Shown here piece after piece: positions 44,122 through 53,267 of a stretch of DNA of 64,000 nucleotides. The notes beneath the pieces were generated by a model. It was not told the DNA's origin. It saw nothing but the letters and a program-made list of their open reading frames with translations, and did no database searches. The DNA is from Sedimentibacter saalensis. GTDB lineage: Bacteria > Bacillota > Clostridia > Tissierellales > Sedimentibacteraceae. The stretch lies in contig NZ_VLKH01000006.1 in the NCBI RefSeq assembly GCF_007830175.1, positions 91,253-155,252 of the forward strand, given 5' to 3'. The position numbers and the translations under genes are program-made. The number at the start of each line of letters is the position of its first letter. Position 1 is the stretch's first letter.

Positions 44122-44868
44122 TTGGAATCAGTTTATAAAAAGAGTATAACAGTGCAGTCAAGGGATTCAGACTTCAGCCAGAGGGTAAAATTAAGCGCAT
44201 TATTTTCTTATTTTCAGGAAATGGCAACAGAACATGGACAAATCTTGGGAGTTGGAAGAAGCAGTATTCAAAAGCATGGAGTTATATGGGTGCTCATACG
44301 CTCAAGAGTTGAAGTGGAAAGATACCCCAAAATGAAAGAAGAAATATTCATAGAAACATGGCCAGAACAGCCAGGAAAAATTGAGTTTGAAAGAAATTTT
44401 ATTGTACGGGATGGGGAAGGAATTATTATAGCACGTGCATTGACATCATGGGTCATCATTGACGTGGAAAACAGGAGATTGAGAAGAAGCAGCACGCTTG
44501 ATGCAAAATTTCCTGATTTGGGAAGAGAAAAAGCATTAACCTGTGAACTTGGAAAAATCCAGTCAAACAATCAGCTGAAATTATCATACAAAAAAGCTGT
44601 AAGATACAGTGACATTGACATAAACGAACATCTTAACAACTCAAAGTATGTGGATTACATAATGGATTGCTTCAGCCTGGATGAACACAAGGACTATCAG
44701 GTCCAATCAATTGAGGTTGATTATGTCCATGAAGCATTGCCGGGCGAAACAATTGAATTGTACACTGACATGTCAGATGCCGGACAAAACATCATTTACA
44801 TAGAAGGCATAAATGAAAAAACCAACATGACAGTGTTCAAATCGCAAATAGAAATAAAAAAACTGTAA
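44122..44868 (+). CDS. Acyl-ACP thioesterase (FatA/B-like)
   Basis: 248 residues forming two hotdog domains. The second carries DIDINEHLNNSKYVDY, whose Asn and His are the family's catalytic-site residues. First domain has SRVEVERYP and ETWPEQPGKIEFERNF. Hydrolyses acyl-ACP to free fatty acid in the cytosol, adjusting membrane lipid supply. Start TTG 44122 after AGGAGCAG. Confidence 0.9.
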   Translation: MESVYKKSITVQSRDSDFSQRVKLSALFSYFQEMATEHGQILGVGRSSIQKHGVIWVLIRSRVEVERYPKMKEEIFIETWPEQPGKIEFERNFIVRDGEGIIIARALTSWVIIDVENRRLRRSSTLDAKFPDLGREKALTCELGKIQSNNQLKLSYKKAVRYSDIDINEHLNNSKYVDYIMDCFSLDEHKDYQVQSIEVDYVHEALPGETIELYTDMSDAGQNIIYIEGINEKTNMTVFKSQIEIKKL

Positions 44869-44939
44869 AGGTGGAGAACAGTAGTCCTTCCTACACAATG
44901 GAATTCAAATTCACTGCTATATGCAAATACTTCCAGATT

Positions 44940-45019
44940 GTAGGGGCGGATCTTGTATCTGCCCGTTGTTGTAGATTCAATATTTTGTATCTGCGGGAGG
45001 ACACGAGGTCCTCCCCTAC
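44940..45019 (+). repeat. Family B repeat, two hairpins, opposite orientation
   Basis: GTAGGGGCGGATCTTGTATC-TGCCCG then CGGGAGGACACGAGGTCCTC-CCCTAC. Confidence 0.75.
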
Positions 45020-45062
45020 ATCTTGTAAAACTGTAGATGCGGTTATATGCAAAATTCAACAT

Positions 45063-45323
45063 TTAGTCGCTTAATATCCTTTTCTTCCTCAGATATTCCT
45101 CTTCTGTCAGATTACCATTTGCAAATTCAATTTTTAATTCTTCAAGGGAAGCATTGTAGGTATTTTTCATTGATGTATGTCTTGATTTTTTCATTATGAA
45201 TATAACTGCAACTAATGTTGCTATCAAAATAACTCCCATCATTAATGGCATGAACCATCCGCCGTAAAATCCGCTGCCTAATCCAAAGCAGCTTCCAAAT
45301 CCTCTTAATCCTCTATAAAACAT
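45063..45323 (-). CDS. SHOCT-domain membrane protein
   Basis: 86 residues. Gly/Phe-rich N-terminus, one transmembrane helix (about 25-44), linker, and a C-terminal SHOCT motif (about 58-84: ASLEELKIEFANGNLTEEEY) typical of short oligomerisation domains. Function unknown. Start ATG at 45323 (minus), SD GAGGTGCG; the stop of the upstream small gene lies just before this SD, so the two are one operon. Confidence 0.75.
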   Translation of the reverse strand: MFYRGLRGFGSCFGLGSGFYGGWFMPLMMGVILIATLVAVIFIMKKSRHTSMKNTYNASLEELKIEFANGNLTEEEYLRKKRILSD

Positions 45324-45332
45324 AGCGCACCT

Positions 45333-45512
45333 CTATTCCTGCAAGATTTTTTTCATTCTTTCATAATCATCATCATTAATTTCACCCTTAACATATCTTT
45401 GTTTCAATACTTCCATGGAACTGTCCTGTTTTCTTGTATTTATGCTGAGGGATTCATTATTTTTGTACATGTGATAAACTAACAACACTATAATTATCCA
45501 GATAAACATCAT
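45333..45512 (-). CDS. Tiny SHOCT-domain membrane protein
   Basis: 59 residues (start ATG at 45512 on the minus strand after AAAAGGAGGTAGTTATT-ATG-type SD). One N-terminal helix (FIWIIIVLLVYHMY), then a SHOCT motif (about 32-58: MEVLKQRYVKGEINDDDYER). It pairs with the 86-residue SHOCT protein downstream, 9 bp away. Likely a small membrane complex or regulator; no function assigned. Confidence 0.7.
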   Translation of the reverse strand: MMFIWIIIVLLVYHMYKNNESLSINTRKQDSSMEVLKQRYVKGEINDDDYERMKKILQE

Positions 45513-45609
45513 AATAACTACCTCCTTTTAAAATAAGTATAAACTTAAAATGTGTCGAAATTATGGCGGAACAATGTTATTTTTTGAAATAATGAAGAAA
45601 TCACTTTTG

Positions 45610-45638
45610 TTGTAAACAGTTGCATGAAATGTTATAAT
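45610..45638 (+). promoter_or_regulatory. Promoter of the 2-hydroxyacid dehydrogenase gene
   Basis: TTGTAA, 17-bp spacer, TATAAT. Confidence 0.6.
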
Positions 45639-45675
45639 TGGTTAATTACAATGAAAATAACTAACAGGAGGCAAC

Positions 45676-46644
45676 ATGAACAAGCCTAAAGTATTAATAG
45701 CAAAAAAAATTCCTTCATATGTTGAAGAATATATTGGAAAGTACTGTGATTATGAAAACTTTTATCCTGAAGAAAATCAGGGAAAATTTCTTTTAGAAAA
45801 GCTATGTGACAAGGAAGGATTTCTTCAGTCAGGCATTAAAATTGACGATGAGTTGCTAAAATCTGCTCCAAATCTCAAGGTTGTAAGCAATATTTCTGTG
45901 GGCTACAACAATTTTGACACAGATGCCATGAAAAAGAGAAACGTCATAGGAACTCATACGCCAGGAGTATTAAACGACACAGTGGCGGATTTGATTTTTG
46001 CATTGATTTTGTCTGCGGCAAGGAAGGTTCCACTGCTTGACAGCTACGTGAAGGGTGGAAAATGGGATGTCATGGATCACCCCTCAGTATTTGGCAAGGA
46101 CGTCCACCACACAACACTTGGCATTATAGGAATGGGTAGAATAGGCCAGGATGTAGCCAAAAGAGCAATGTACGGATTTGATATGGAAGTTTTGTACTAC
46201 AATAGAACCAGGAAATACGATGCGGAAAAAAATCTTGGAGTAAAATACGCTGAGTTTGATCATGTGCTGGCAAACAGCGATTATATACTTGTAATGGTTC
46301 CATTAAATGATGAAACATATCATTTGATTGATGAACCACAGTTCAATCTCATGAAAAAAGATGCAATTTTTATAAATGCTTCAAGAGGAGCAACTGTTAA
46401 TGAAAAAGCACTCATAAAAGCACTGACAGAAGGAAGTATTTTGGCAGCAGGGCTTGACGTCTATGAGCAGGAGCCATTAGACAAACACAATCCTCTTCTT
46501 AAGCTATCAAACGTAGTATTGCTTCCACACATTGGCTCTGCAACAGAAAAAACAAGATGTGACATGGCCATGCTAGCAGCAGAAAACCTGGTGAAGGCAC
46601 TTGTTGGAGAGGTTCCTCCAAACATTGTTCCGGAACTTAAATAA
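45676..46644 (+). CDS. D-2-hydroxyacid dehydrogenase (glyoxylate/hydroxypyruvate reductase-like)
   Basis: 322 residues. NAD(P)-binding GMGRIGQDVAKRA (about 153-165), NASRGATVNEKAL, catalytic Arg in the same block, Glu in LDVYEQEPL and His in LLPHIGSAT. Reversible reduction of a 2-keto acid (glyoxylate, hydroxypyruvate or similar). SD GGAGGCAAC precedes ATG. Cofactor and substrate preference not decided by eye. Confidence 0.88.
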   Translation: MNKPKVLIAKKIPSYVEEYIGKYCDYENFYPEENQGKFLLEKLCDKEGFLQSGIKIDDELLKSAPNLKVVSNISVGYNNFDTDAMKKRNVIGTHTPGVLNDTVADLIFALILSAARKVPLLDSYVKGGKWDVMDHPSVFGKDVHHTTLGIIGMGRIGQDVAKRAMYGFDMEVLYYNRTRKYDAEKNLGVKYAEFDHVLANSDYILVMVPLNDETYHLIDEPQFNLMKKDAIFINASRGATVNEKALIKALTEGSILAAGLDVYEQEPLDKHNPLLKLSNVVLLPHIGSATEKTRCDMAMLAAENLVKALVGEVPPNIVPELK

Positions 46645-46680
46645 TATTGGTACTGAAAAATATAAAAGGAGGAGATTAAT

Positions 46681-47415
46681 ATAGGCTATAAAAATAACAT
46701 CATCTTGATTGTCTTGCTTACAATACTTTCTGCGGCAATTTATTATGTTCAGTATCTCATATTTCATCAAACAGAAAACACTATATTTTACTTGCTGCAG
46801 GACCTGGCTTTTGTGCCCATACAGGTTGTGATGGTGACATTGATTATTAACAGGTTTTTAAATGTAATGGAAACCCGCAAGAAAATAAAAAAGATAAACG
46901 TAATAATAAGCACATTTTTTGTAGAGGCAGGAATATCTGTCATTTCAACAATTTCACAGTTCAACCGCAACAATGATGAATTTTGCACACACATAAAAAT
47001 TAACGAAATGAACATGAAAAATGACTACAAACTAAAAAAATCAGTTCAGGAATTCAAATTTGATATTTATGCGGATCCTGCAAAGCTTAGTGAACTATAT
47101 TCAATACTCAGGAAGTATAAGGATAATACATTGAACATGTTGGCAAATCCTAATTTGCTGGAGCACGATTCATTCACAGACATGCTGTGGGCCGTGTTTC
47201 ATGTGGCAGATGAGCTTCAGACAAGAGGAGACTTTGACAGCCTAGACAAAAATGATATTGACCATCTTTCCAATGATATATTGCGTGCATATAAAGCAAT
47301 TGTTGTGGAATGGATTAATTATATGAGCTACCTTCATGACGAGTATCCGTTTTTATATGCGCTGGCAATAAAGAAAAATCCATTTGTTATAACAAATATT
47401 GATGATTTTAAATAA
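46681..47415 (+). CDS. Conserved membrane protein with apparent AUA start
   Basis: About 244 residues if translation starts at ATA 46681, which lies 8 nt after AAGGAGG; the first standard start in frame (TTG 46705) is 32 nt from that SD and would cut into the first helix. Two N-terminal membrane helices (about 6-24 and 38-60) precede a helical cytosolic domain rich in Lys/Asn/Asp. No family recognised. It follows the dehydrogenase gene by 36 bp and is probably co-transcribed with it. Confidence 0.65.
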   Translation: MGYKNNIILIVLLTILSAAIYYVQYLIFHQTENTIFYLLQDLAFVPIQVVMVTLIINRFLNVMETRKKIKKINVIISTFFVEAGISVISTISQFNRNNDEFCTHIKINEMNMKNDYKLKKSVQEFKFDIYADPAKLSELYSILRKYKDNTLNMLANPNLLEHDSFTDMLWAVFHVADELQTRGDFDSLDKNDIDHLSNDILRAYKAIVVEWINYMSYLHDEYPFLYALAIKKNPFVITNIDDFK

Positions 47416-47656
47416 GTAATAATGTAATAAACTATTAACTATTTAAGGGCGGGTACAGCTATGAAAAATGTACATTTGAAGACCTCCTCACCAGCATGAT
47501 TAAATTTTCAAAGCAGCCTAATCATATTTTAGTTTATGAATAAAATTAAGTCAAACAATTACTAAATTTTACAACATGTTTTTCATATTAAAAATCATGG
47601 ATAATACATAAAAACATGAACAAAATATTCATAAATAAAAAATAGAAGGTAACTAA

Positions 47657-48385
47657 ATGAGCGCAATTGAAAGATCATATTCATATATTTACAAAAAATT
47701 AACCAGGGCAGTGAATCCTTTCAAGAAGAAAATAATCAAGACTGAGTGCATAGTGCACAAGTTCATTAACAACCAGTCACTTTTTATTTTGAAAAATGAC
47801 GGGTATACTGAGGTCTACAACATCATGTCCAGCTACATTGAAGACATCAATGATGGTGCGGTTTGGGCAGATCAGGATTTTAAAAGCAGCAATCATTTTT
47901 ACAATCCAAACACAAAAAAAGGGATGTATGGCAGCAGCAATGCTAAAAGAGAGTGCATTGCATATTACAAGAGGGCACTTATGGAGTATTTTTCTGGTGA
48001 CATAAAAACATCCATGTTTTATCTGGGAGCTGCATGTCATCTGATACAGGATTTGACCATTCCCCAGCATGCAAATGTAGAGCTTTTGAACAGCCACAGA
48101 AGGTATGAAAACTGGGTTATAAAAATGTACAATGTTCATAAGAAGTTCAAAGTGTATGATTCCGGCATATATCTCGATTCAATTACTGCATATGTTGAGC
48201 TGAACAGCAAAAATGCTGTTGCAACATACAACATGTACACGGATATTACAAACGAACATCTCAGGTTTTTCAAAATAACGTCAAACATACTTGTTATGGC
48301 ACAAAAAACCACAGCAGGGCTCATGTGCAACTTTTTTTATGACATTAAGAGGATAAAGGCATTGAAGGAAGTAAGGAAAAAATAA
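47657..48385 (+). CDS. Zinc-dependent phospholipase C-like protein
   Basis: 242 residues. Residues His34, Asp72/Asp74, His80 (NHFYNP), His128 (ACHLIQD), Asp132, His138 (PQHAN) and a Glu near 151 reproduce the zinc-ligand order of the bacterial PLC/alpha-toxin family. The protein lacks a signal peptide and the C-terminal C2-like domain of toxins, so it is probably cytosolic and may have another role. Its stop codon directly abuts the stop of the convergent PucR-type gene. The region 47416-47656 before it is AT-rich and shows nothing clear. Confidence 0.78.
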   Translation: MSAIERSYSYIYKKLTRAVNPFKKKIIKTECIVHKFINNQSLFILKNDGYTEVYNIMSSYIEDINDGAVWADQDFKSSNHFYNPNTKKGMYGSSNAKRECIAYYKRALMEYFSGDIKTSMFYLGAACHLIQDLTIPQHANVELLNSHRRYENWVIKMYNVHKKFKVYDSGIYLDSITAYVELNSKNAVATYNMYTDITNEHLRFFKITSNILVMAQKTTAGLMCNFFYDIKRIKALKEVRKK

Positions 48386-49876
48386 TTACTTTCCTTTTTT
48401 GAGATTAAGCAAACTTTCTATTCTGAAGGAATCCATGAGGCACTGTACAACATTGTGATTGTCTAGGTCAAGCCCAGTGAGTTCCTCTATTTTTTTTATT
48501 CTGTAATTAAGCGTGTTTCTGTGTATGAAAAGCTGTTCTGCAGCAAGAGTTGCATTTTTGCTGCACTCCAGGTATTTTTTTAGTGTTTCGTGAAGTCCGA
48601 TATCATAATTGTAAATTATTTTTAATGCCGGGTGACAATAGTTTTCAAGCATTGTTTCTCCAGAACAATTAAGCAGCATGTCATAACAGGAAAAATCAGT
48701 GTAGTCGTGAACATGGATGCCGGTGTTGAAATAACGGGACTGCTTTATGCATGTGACAGCCTGGTAAAAATGTCTGCTGAACTGGTTGATGTCATCAAAT
48801 TTCCATGAAATACCCACATTTATATTTTCCTCTGAGGCCAGATTTTTCAACCTTTCTTTTTGCTCATATGAAACATTAGGCACCAGGACACCTATGTAAC
48901 TTTTGTACAAAACTGAAAACCCGTCCTGAAACAACCGCTCAAGGTCAGTTCGCAAAGTAAATTTCAGGTAACGGTTTTTGTTGTTGAATGAAAACTGGGC
49001 AACAACAACCTGCATTGTTTTTGGAAAGCTTACCTTTGACATGTTAAGCATTTCAGATTTGTTTAATTCTCTTTCATCAAGCATGTTGTAAAGTATTGAA
49101 CTGTGAAGAGAATTGTACATTCCCTTTGAAGAGTCGTAGCTGAAGGATTCAAACAATATTTCCCCAACAAGTGGAAGAACTTTGTAATGAAGAGTCTTTA
49201 TTTTTGTATGATGTTCAATCATTATTAATGAACCGGTTATGTGTCCTTCTGAAATGATGCGTGCAACCAGCTTAGGCTGTTTGTCTCCGGGCAGAACAAT
49301 AAGCTGTGAGTCTCTTCCTTGTTTGTCCCATTCCTTCATTTGCTTGTTAATCCTTACTTTTTGCATGAATTCGTATGAAAGAAAACCTCTCTCTACATTT
49401 TCAGCCCACAAGGGGTCCATTATTTCATATTTTGTTGCATGAGCAAGAACTTTCTTTGCTCCATCAGTCAGTATAATGGCGTTTCCCAGTAAGTCTGCTG
49501 CCATGTTCATTAAATGTGTGAGGTTTTTTTTGGCAAGGACTGCCTGAGTGAGTTCAAACAGTGCTGCTTCAAAGCGGAGCTCTTCAAATATTAAATCTCT
49601 TGCAAAGTTGTAAACAGCTGTAACATCATTTTTGCTGATGTGAGAAATACTGCTTCCTTCCGGCAGCACGATATTTTCATCGCAGCTTATGAGCATTATG
49701 GGTGTTTTGGGTTTTGTTCTTAATCTTTTTAATGTTCCCACATACAGAATTTTTTCATCCCACTGTGTGTCTTTGTCTATGAGCTTTACATCTGATATTT
49801 TTGCATTATAAAAGTTAATAGAATTTTCTATAGTGAATTGTTCCTGTAAAAGCTTTATCATTTCAATGTAACGCAT
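48386..49876 (-). CDS. PucR-family transcriptional regulator
   Basis: 496 residues. N-terminal PucR-type sensor region (about 1-120), a middle GAF-like/GGDEF-related segment, and a C-terminal PucR helix-turn-helix (about 425-485: LHETLKKYLECSKNATLAAE, LFIHRNTLNYRIKKIEELTG). ATG at 49876 (minus) is used because GAGGTG precedes it. Divergent from the alcohol dehydrogenase/AOR operon, with a palindrome in between, so it probably controls that operon in response to an aldehyde, alcohol or related metabolite. Confidence 0.85.
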   Translation of the reverse strand: MRYIEMIKLLQEQFTIENSINFYNAKISDVKLIDKDTQWDEKILYVGTLKRLRTKPKTPIMLISCDENIVLPEGSSISHISKNDVTAVYNFARDLIFEELRFEAALFELTQAVLAKKNLTHLMNMAADLLGNAIILTDGAKKVLAHATKYEIMDPLWAENVERGFLSYEFMQKVRINKQMKEWDKQGRDSQLIVLPGDKQPKLVARIISEGHITGSLIMIEHHTKIKTLHYKVLPLVGEILFESFSYDSSKGMYNSLHSSILYNMLDERELNKSEMLNMSKVSFPKTMQVVVAQFSFNNKNRYLKFTLRTDLERLFQDGFSVLYKSYIGVLVPNVSYEQKERLKNLASEENINVGISWKFDDINQFSRHFYQAVTCIKQSRYFNTGIHVHDYTDFSCYDMLLNCSGETMLENYCHPALKIIYNYDIGLHETLKKYLECSKNATLAAEQLFIHRNTLNYRIKKIEELTGLDLDNHNVVQCLMDSFRIESLLNLKKGK

Positions 49877-49963
49877 GACACACCTCATGAATACGTATTC
49901 TTCTAATATTATACTCCATACTGAGATTAATTGCACATTAAATTGATTAAAGCACTCTATATT

Positions 49964-49980
49964 TTGTGCATTGTGCACAA
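49964..49980. promoter_or_regulatory. Candidate PucR-type operator
   Basis: Perfect inverted repeat TTGTGCA-TTG-TGCACAA in the divergent intergenic region, with a half-site TTGCACA at 49931. Confidence 0.5.
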
Positions 49981-50078
49981 CTAAACTATGATTTTTTTGA
50001 ACAGTGTATACATTTAAAGGTAAATAAAAAATTGTTATAATTAATTAACACTGATAATGTAAAAGGAAAGGAGTAAGT

Positions 50079-51233
50079 ATGATTACATCTTATGAAATTT
50101 TTGTTCCAATCCTAATGGGAAGCGGGGCAGCTTTGCGAACAGGTCTTAAAGTTAAGCAAATGGGACTTAAAAAAGTACTGCTTGTTTATGACAAGGGATT
50201 AAAGGATGTGGGAATTGCTGACACCATAGCTGAAAGTCTTAAAAATGCCGGTATTGAAATCGTTGTCTACGACAAAGTGCTGCCGGATCCCCCTGATACA
50301 ATGGTTGAAGAAGGAGCTGTAATGGCACGCAGTGAAAAGATTGACGGAATTGTGGCTGTAGGCGGAGGAAGCTCCATGGATACGGCAAAGGGAATAAATG
50401 TATTGATGAACAACGAACCTCCTATAATGCAATATTTCGGCGTTCAGAAGAATTTGAAACCGGGAGTTCCAATGGTGTTCATACCAACTACAAGCGGAAC
50501 AGGAAGCGAAGTAACAAACATGTGTGTAATTTCATGCACATCAAGGGGAAACAAAGACAGCGTCGTAAGTCCTGTATGTGTTGCTACGCTTGCCATAGTA
50601 GATCCGGATCTCACTATGGGCCTTCCTCCAAAGATGACCGCAACAACTGGTGTTGATGCTCTTGCTCATGCGGTTGAATCCATTACAGGGGCACAGGCAA
50701 ATCCTCTTTCTGATGCTCTTGCAAGAGATGCCATAAGAACTATCGCAAAGTATCTTCCGGTTGCTTGTCATGATGGTTCAAACATTGAGGCAAGAGAACA
50801 GATGATTCTTGCATCTACATTTGCCGGAATGGCATTCACAAATGGTCTTGTCCATCTGGGACATTCCATTGGCCACACACTTGGAGCAAAATTCCACATT
50901 CCTCACGGAATAGGCTGTGCCATAGCACTGCCGGAAGTTATTGAATACACATCAAGGACTGAATATAAAAAAGTCAGAATGATATGCGAATGTCTGGGTG
51001 CTTATGTTAAAGAAGATGCATCTCCTGAAGAAATTGGTGCAGAGGCAAAAAAAGCGCTGCGCGCATTGATAAAATCTGTTGGAATTCCAAATCTCAAAGA
51101 ACTTGGAATATCACTTGAGGATGTTTTGAAAGTTGCTCCTTTAGTGACTCAAGATACAGGATTTGCATTGGTGCCGTACAGAATAACTGCTGCAAGAGTT
51201 GCTGAAATGCTTAAATCAGCTTACGATGCATAA
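50079..51233 (+). CDS. Iron-containing alcohol dehydrogenase
   Basis: 384 residues. NAD site GGGSSMDTAK (about 95-104), TTSGTGSEVT, and the metal ligands in GVDALAHAVE, HLGHSIGH and IPHGIGCA. Interconverts a primary alcohol and aldehyde with NAD(H). It is followed after 13 bp by an aldehyde:ferredoxin oxidoreductase, so the pair can take an alcohol through its aldehyde to the acid or run the reverse. SD AAAGGAG precedes ATG. Confidence 0.92.
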   Translation: MITSYEIFVPILMGSGAALRTGLKVKQMGLKKVLLVYDKGLKDVGIADTIAESLKNAGIEIVVYDKVLPDPPDTMVEEGAVMARSEKIDGIVAVGGGSSMDTAKGINVLMNNEPPIMQYFGVQKNLKPGVPMVFIPTTSGTGSEVTNMCVISCTSRGNKDSVVSPVCVATLAIVDPDLTMGLPPKMTATTGVDALAHAVESITGAQANPLSDALARDAIRTIAKYLPVACHDGSNIEAREQMILASTFAGMAFTNGLVHLGHSIGHTLGAKFHIPHGIGCAIALPEVIEYTSRTEYKKVRMICECLGAYVKEDASPEEIGAEAKKALRALIKSVGIPNLKELGISLEDVLKVAPLVTQDTGFALVPYRITAARVAEMLKSAYDA

Positions 51234-51246
51234 TAAGGAGGGTAAT

Positions 51247-52950
51247 ATGTGGTCAAAATTAGTAGTGGACATGAAAAATTTGTCTGTAAGTAAAGTTCCT
51301 TTTGATAAAGAATTTGAAGGGCTTGGGGGAAGGTCGCTCATTGCCCAGTACATGATAAAAAATGTTCCTCCCACCTGCAATCCTCTGGGAAGGGATAACC
51401 AACTCATAGTATGCACATCCATTTTTGCCGGAACAAAAGTTACAACTGCTCATCGATTGTCAATAGGAGGAAAAAGCCCACTGACAGGCGGAATCAAGGA
51501 AAGCAATTCCGGAGGTTTTGCCGCATATCAACTGGCAGGACAGGGAATTAAAATGATTGCTGTAAAAGATTTGCCGGAACAGGATGGACTGTGGATGCTT
51601 TACATTGACCGAAATGGAAATGCTTCACTGGAAGATGCTTCTGTGTACAGAAACCTGAACAATTATGACTTTGTAGATAAAATCCGTGAAAAATACGGCG
51701 ACAAAATAGCAACCATATCCATCGGAAATGCCGGTGAAAGACTTTATAAAAGTGCATCATTGCAGATTTCCGAATTCAGCTCCGGACATCCAAGCCGTGC
51801 CGCTGCAAGAGGAGGACTGGGAGCCCTCATGGGAAGCAAAGGGCTTAAGGCTATTGTAATCGACGATCCACTTGAAAGATACAAGATTGAATATGCAGAT
51901 GAAGAAAAATTTGAAGAACTTACAAGAGAGTTCAATAAGCTTGTGGCTTCTGGGGCACAAAAGGATCCTTTCCACAATATAGGAACAATTTCAACAATTG
52001 AAGCAACAGCAAACAACGGTATTTTACCTGTTGACAATTTTTCCGGAAAGTTTTTTTCTGACTACAGTGAAGTTGGAGCCGCCAAATTCATGACAAATCT
52101 TGCCTCCAGGGGAGGAAAAAATAAAATTTCATGCCAGCCGGGATGTGTTGTTCAATGCTCAAACTGCTACAACGACAAGGATGGAAAATACCTCACATCT
52201 GGTTTTGAATATGAAACAATTGCAATAATGGGGCCTAACTGCCACATAAGCGACTTAGATGCCATTGCCCAAATGGACAGAATTTGTGATAACCTGGGAG
52301 TTGACACAATTGAAATGGGAAATGCCATTGCCATGTGCATGGAAACCGGAAAAATAAAGTGGGGCGATGCAGAAGCTGCATTGTCTCTTCTAAAGGAAGC
52401 TGAAGAAGGAACGGAGTTTGGAAAAATCATGGGAGACGGATGTGAAGCAGTAGGAGTTCATCTGGGCTGCAAGAGAATACCTGTTGTAAAACATCAGTCA
52501 ATGCCTGGATATGACCCCAGAAACACAAAGGGAACAGGAATAACATATGCAACATGCCCGCAGGGTGCAGACCATACAGCAGGACTTACAATGGGCAGGG
52601 CATTTGATGATGCTGGAAGAGCTGCTCAGGCATACGCTTCAAACAAGCTTCAGGTTGCCATTTGTTTTTCAGACAGCATGATGTGTTTGTTTGCATTTTC
52701 TCACGCAGCAGCAAATCTGCCTCTGTTAGCAGGATTAGTTTCATCTCTTTATGGAGGAGAACCTGATTTTACAAGGATTGCTTCTCTTGGTGTAAAAACC
52801 CTTCTCACTGAAAGGGCATACAACAAGATGGCAGGAATGACTAAGGAAGATGACAGACTGCCTGAATTTTTCTACAATGAAAGAAGCGTTGCAACCGGCT
52901 CCCAATTTGATATAGATGATTATGAGCTGGAAGTATTGTTTGATTTCTGA
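51247..52950 (+). CDS. aor: Aldehyde:ferredoxin oxidoreductase (AOR family)
   Basis: 567 residues. GLGGRSLIAQYM at the N-terminus, FAGTKVTTAHRLSIGGKSPLTG (pterin domain, cofactor site), the cluster region C-x3-C-x3-C-x2-C at about 296-307, PQGADHTAG and a further Cys at about 474-481. The enzyme carries a tungsten (or molybdenum) bis-pterin and one 4Fe-4S cluster and oxidises aldehydes to acids with ferredoxin. ATG 51247 follows AAGGAGG. The MoaD-like gene overlaps its stop. Confidence 0.92.
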   Translation: MWSKLVVDMKNLSVSKVPFDKEFEGLGGRSLIAQYMIKNVPPTCNPLGRDNQLIVCTSIFAGTKVTTAHRLSIGGKSPLTGGIKESNSGGFAAYQLAGQGIKMIAVKDLPEQDGLWMLYIDRNGNASLEDASVYRNLNNYDFVDKIREKYGDKIATISIGNAGERLYKSASLQISEFSSGHPSRAAARGGLGALMGSKGLKAIVIDDPLERYKIEYADEEKFEELTREFNKLVASGAQKDPFHNIGTISTIEATANNGILPVDNFSGKFFSDYSEVGAAKFMTNLASRGGKNKISCQPGCVVQCSNCYNDKDGKYLTSGFEYETIAIMGPNCHISDLDAIAQMDRICDNLGVDTIEMGNAIAMCMETGKIKWGDAEAALSLLKEAEEGTEFGKIMGDGCEAVGVHLGCKRIPVVKHQSMPGYDPRNTKGTGITYATCPQGADHTAGLTMGRAFDDAGRAAQAYASNKLQVAICFSDSMMCLFAFSHAAANLPLLAGLVSSLYGGEPDFTRIASLGVKTLLTERAYNKMAGMTKEDDRLPEFFYNERSVATGSQFDIDDYELEVLFDF

Positions 52951-53150
52951 TGATTACAGTTAACAATAGGGAAATTGAATTTCACCAGGGCATGACTTTA
53001 GCAGAGGCCATTAAAGAATCGGGTGAAATGCTGGACACAATGACAATAGTATTTATGGATGACAATGTGTTTCAACATGATAAGCTTCATGAGAAAATGC
53101 TGGAGGGCTTTGAAAATATTAAACTGTTGAAAATAGTTTCCGGAGGATAA
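52950..53150 (+). CDS. MoaD/ThiS-like sulfur carrier
   Basis: 66 residues, ubiquitin-like beta-grasp pattern (ITVNNREIEF, MTLAEAIKESG) ending in the carrier Gly-Gly (VSGG). Start ATG overlaps the AOR stop (TGATG), so translation is coupled. Likely supplies the dithiolene sulfur for the pterin cofactor of the AOR next to it. The activating E1-like enzyme is not in the window. Confidence 0.8.
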   Translation: MITVNNREIEFHQGMTLAEAIKESGEMLDTMTIVFMDDNVFQHDKLHEKMLEGFENIKLLKIVSGG

Positions 53151-53189
53151 ATAACAGAGGCTTGCAAATGCAGGCCTCTGTTATTTTTT
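53151..53189 (+). terminator. Terminator of the ADH/AOR operon
   Basis: AACAGAGGC / GCCTCTGTT stem followed by ATTTTTT. Confidence 0.8.
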
Positions 53190-53267
53190 AAATTATATAA
53201 AATTTGATTAAAAGAAAACTTGCTGGGTAACTATAATATATGAATTGCAAATGAGAGGCGGAATTAA

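Noticed and set aside
44871..45074. 67-residue open frame after the thioesterase
   Set aside because: It lies mostly in a family B repeat and reads as repeat-derived sequence (SARCCR, REDTRSSPT) with no SD.
47416..47656. Possible gene or RNA in the gap before the phospholipase-like gene
   Set aside because: AT-rich, stops in every frame, no promoter or terminator that I would defend.
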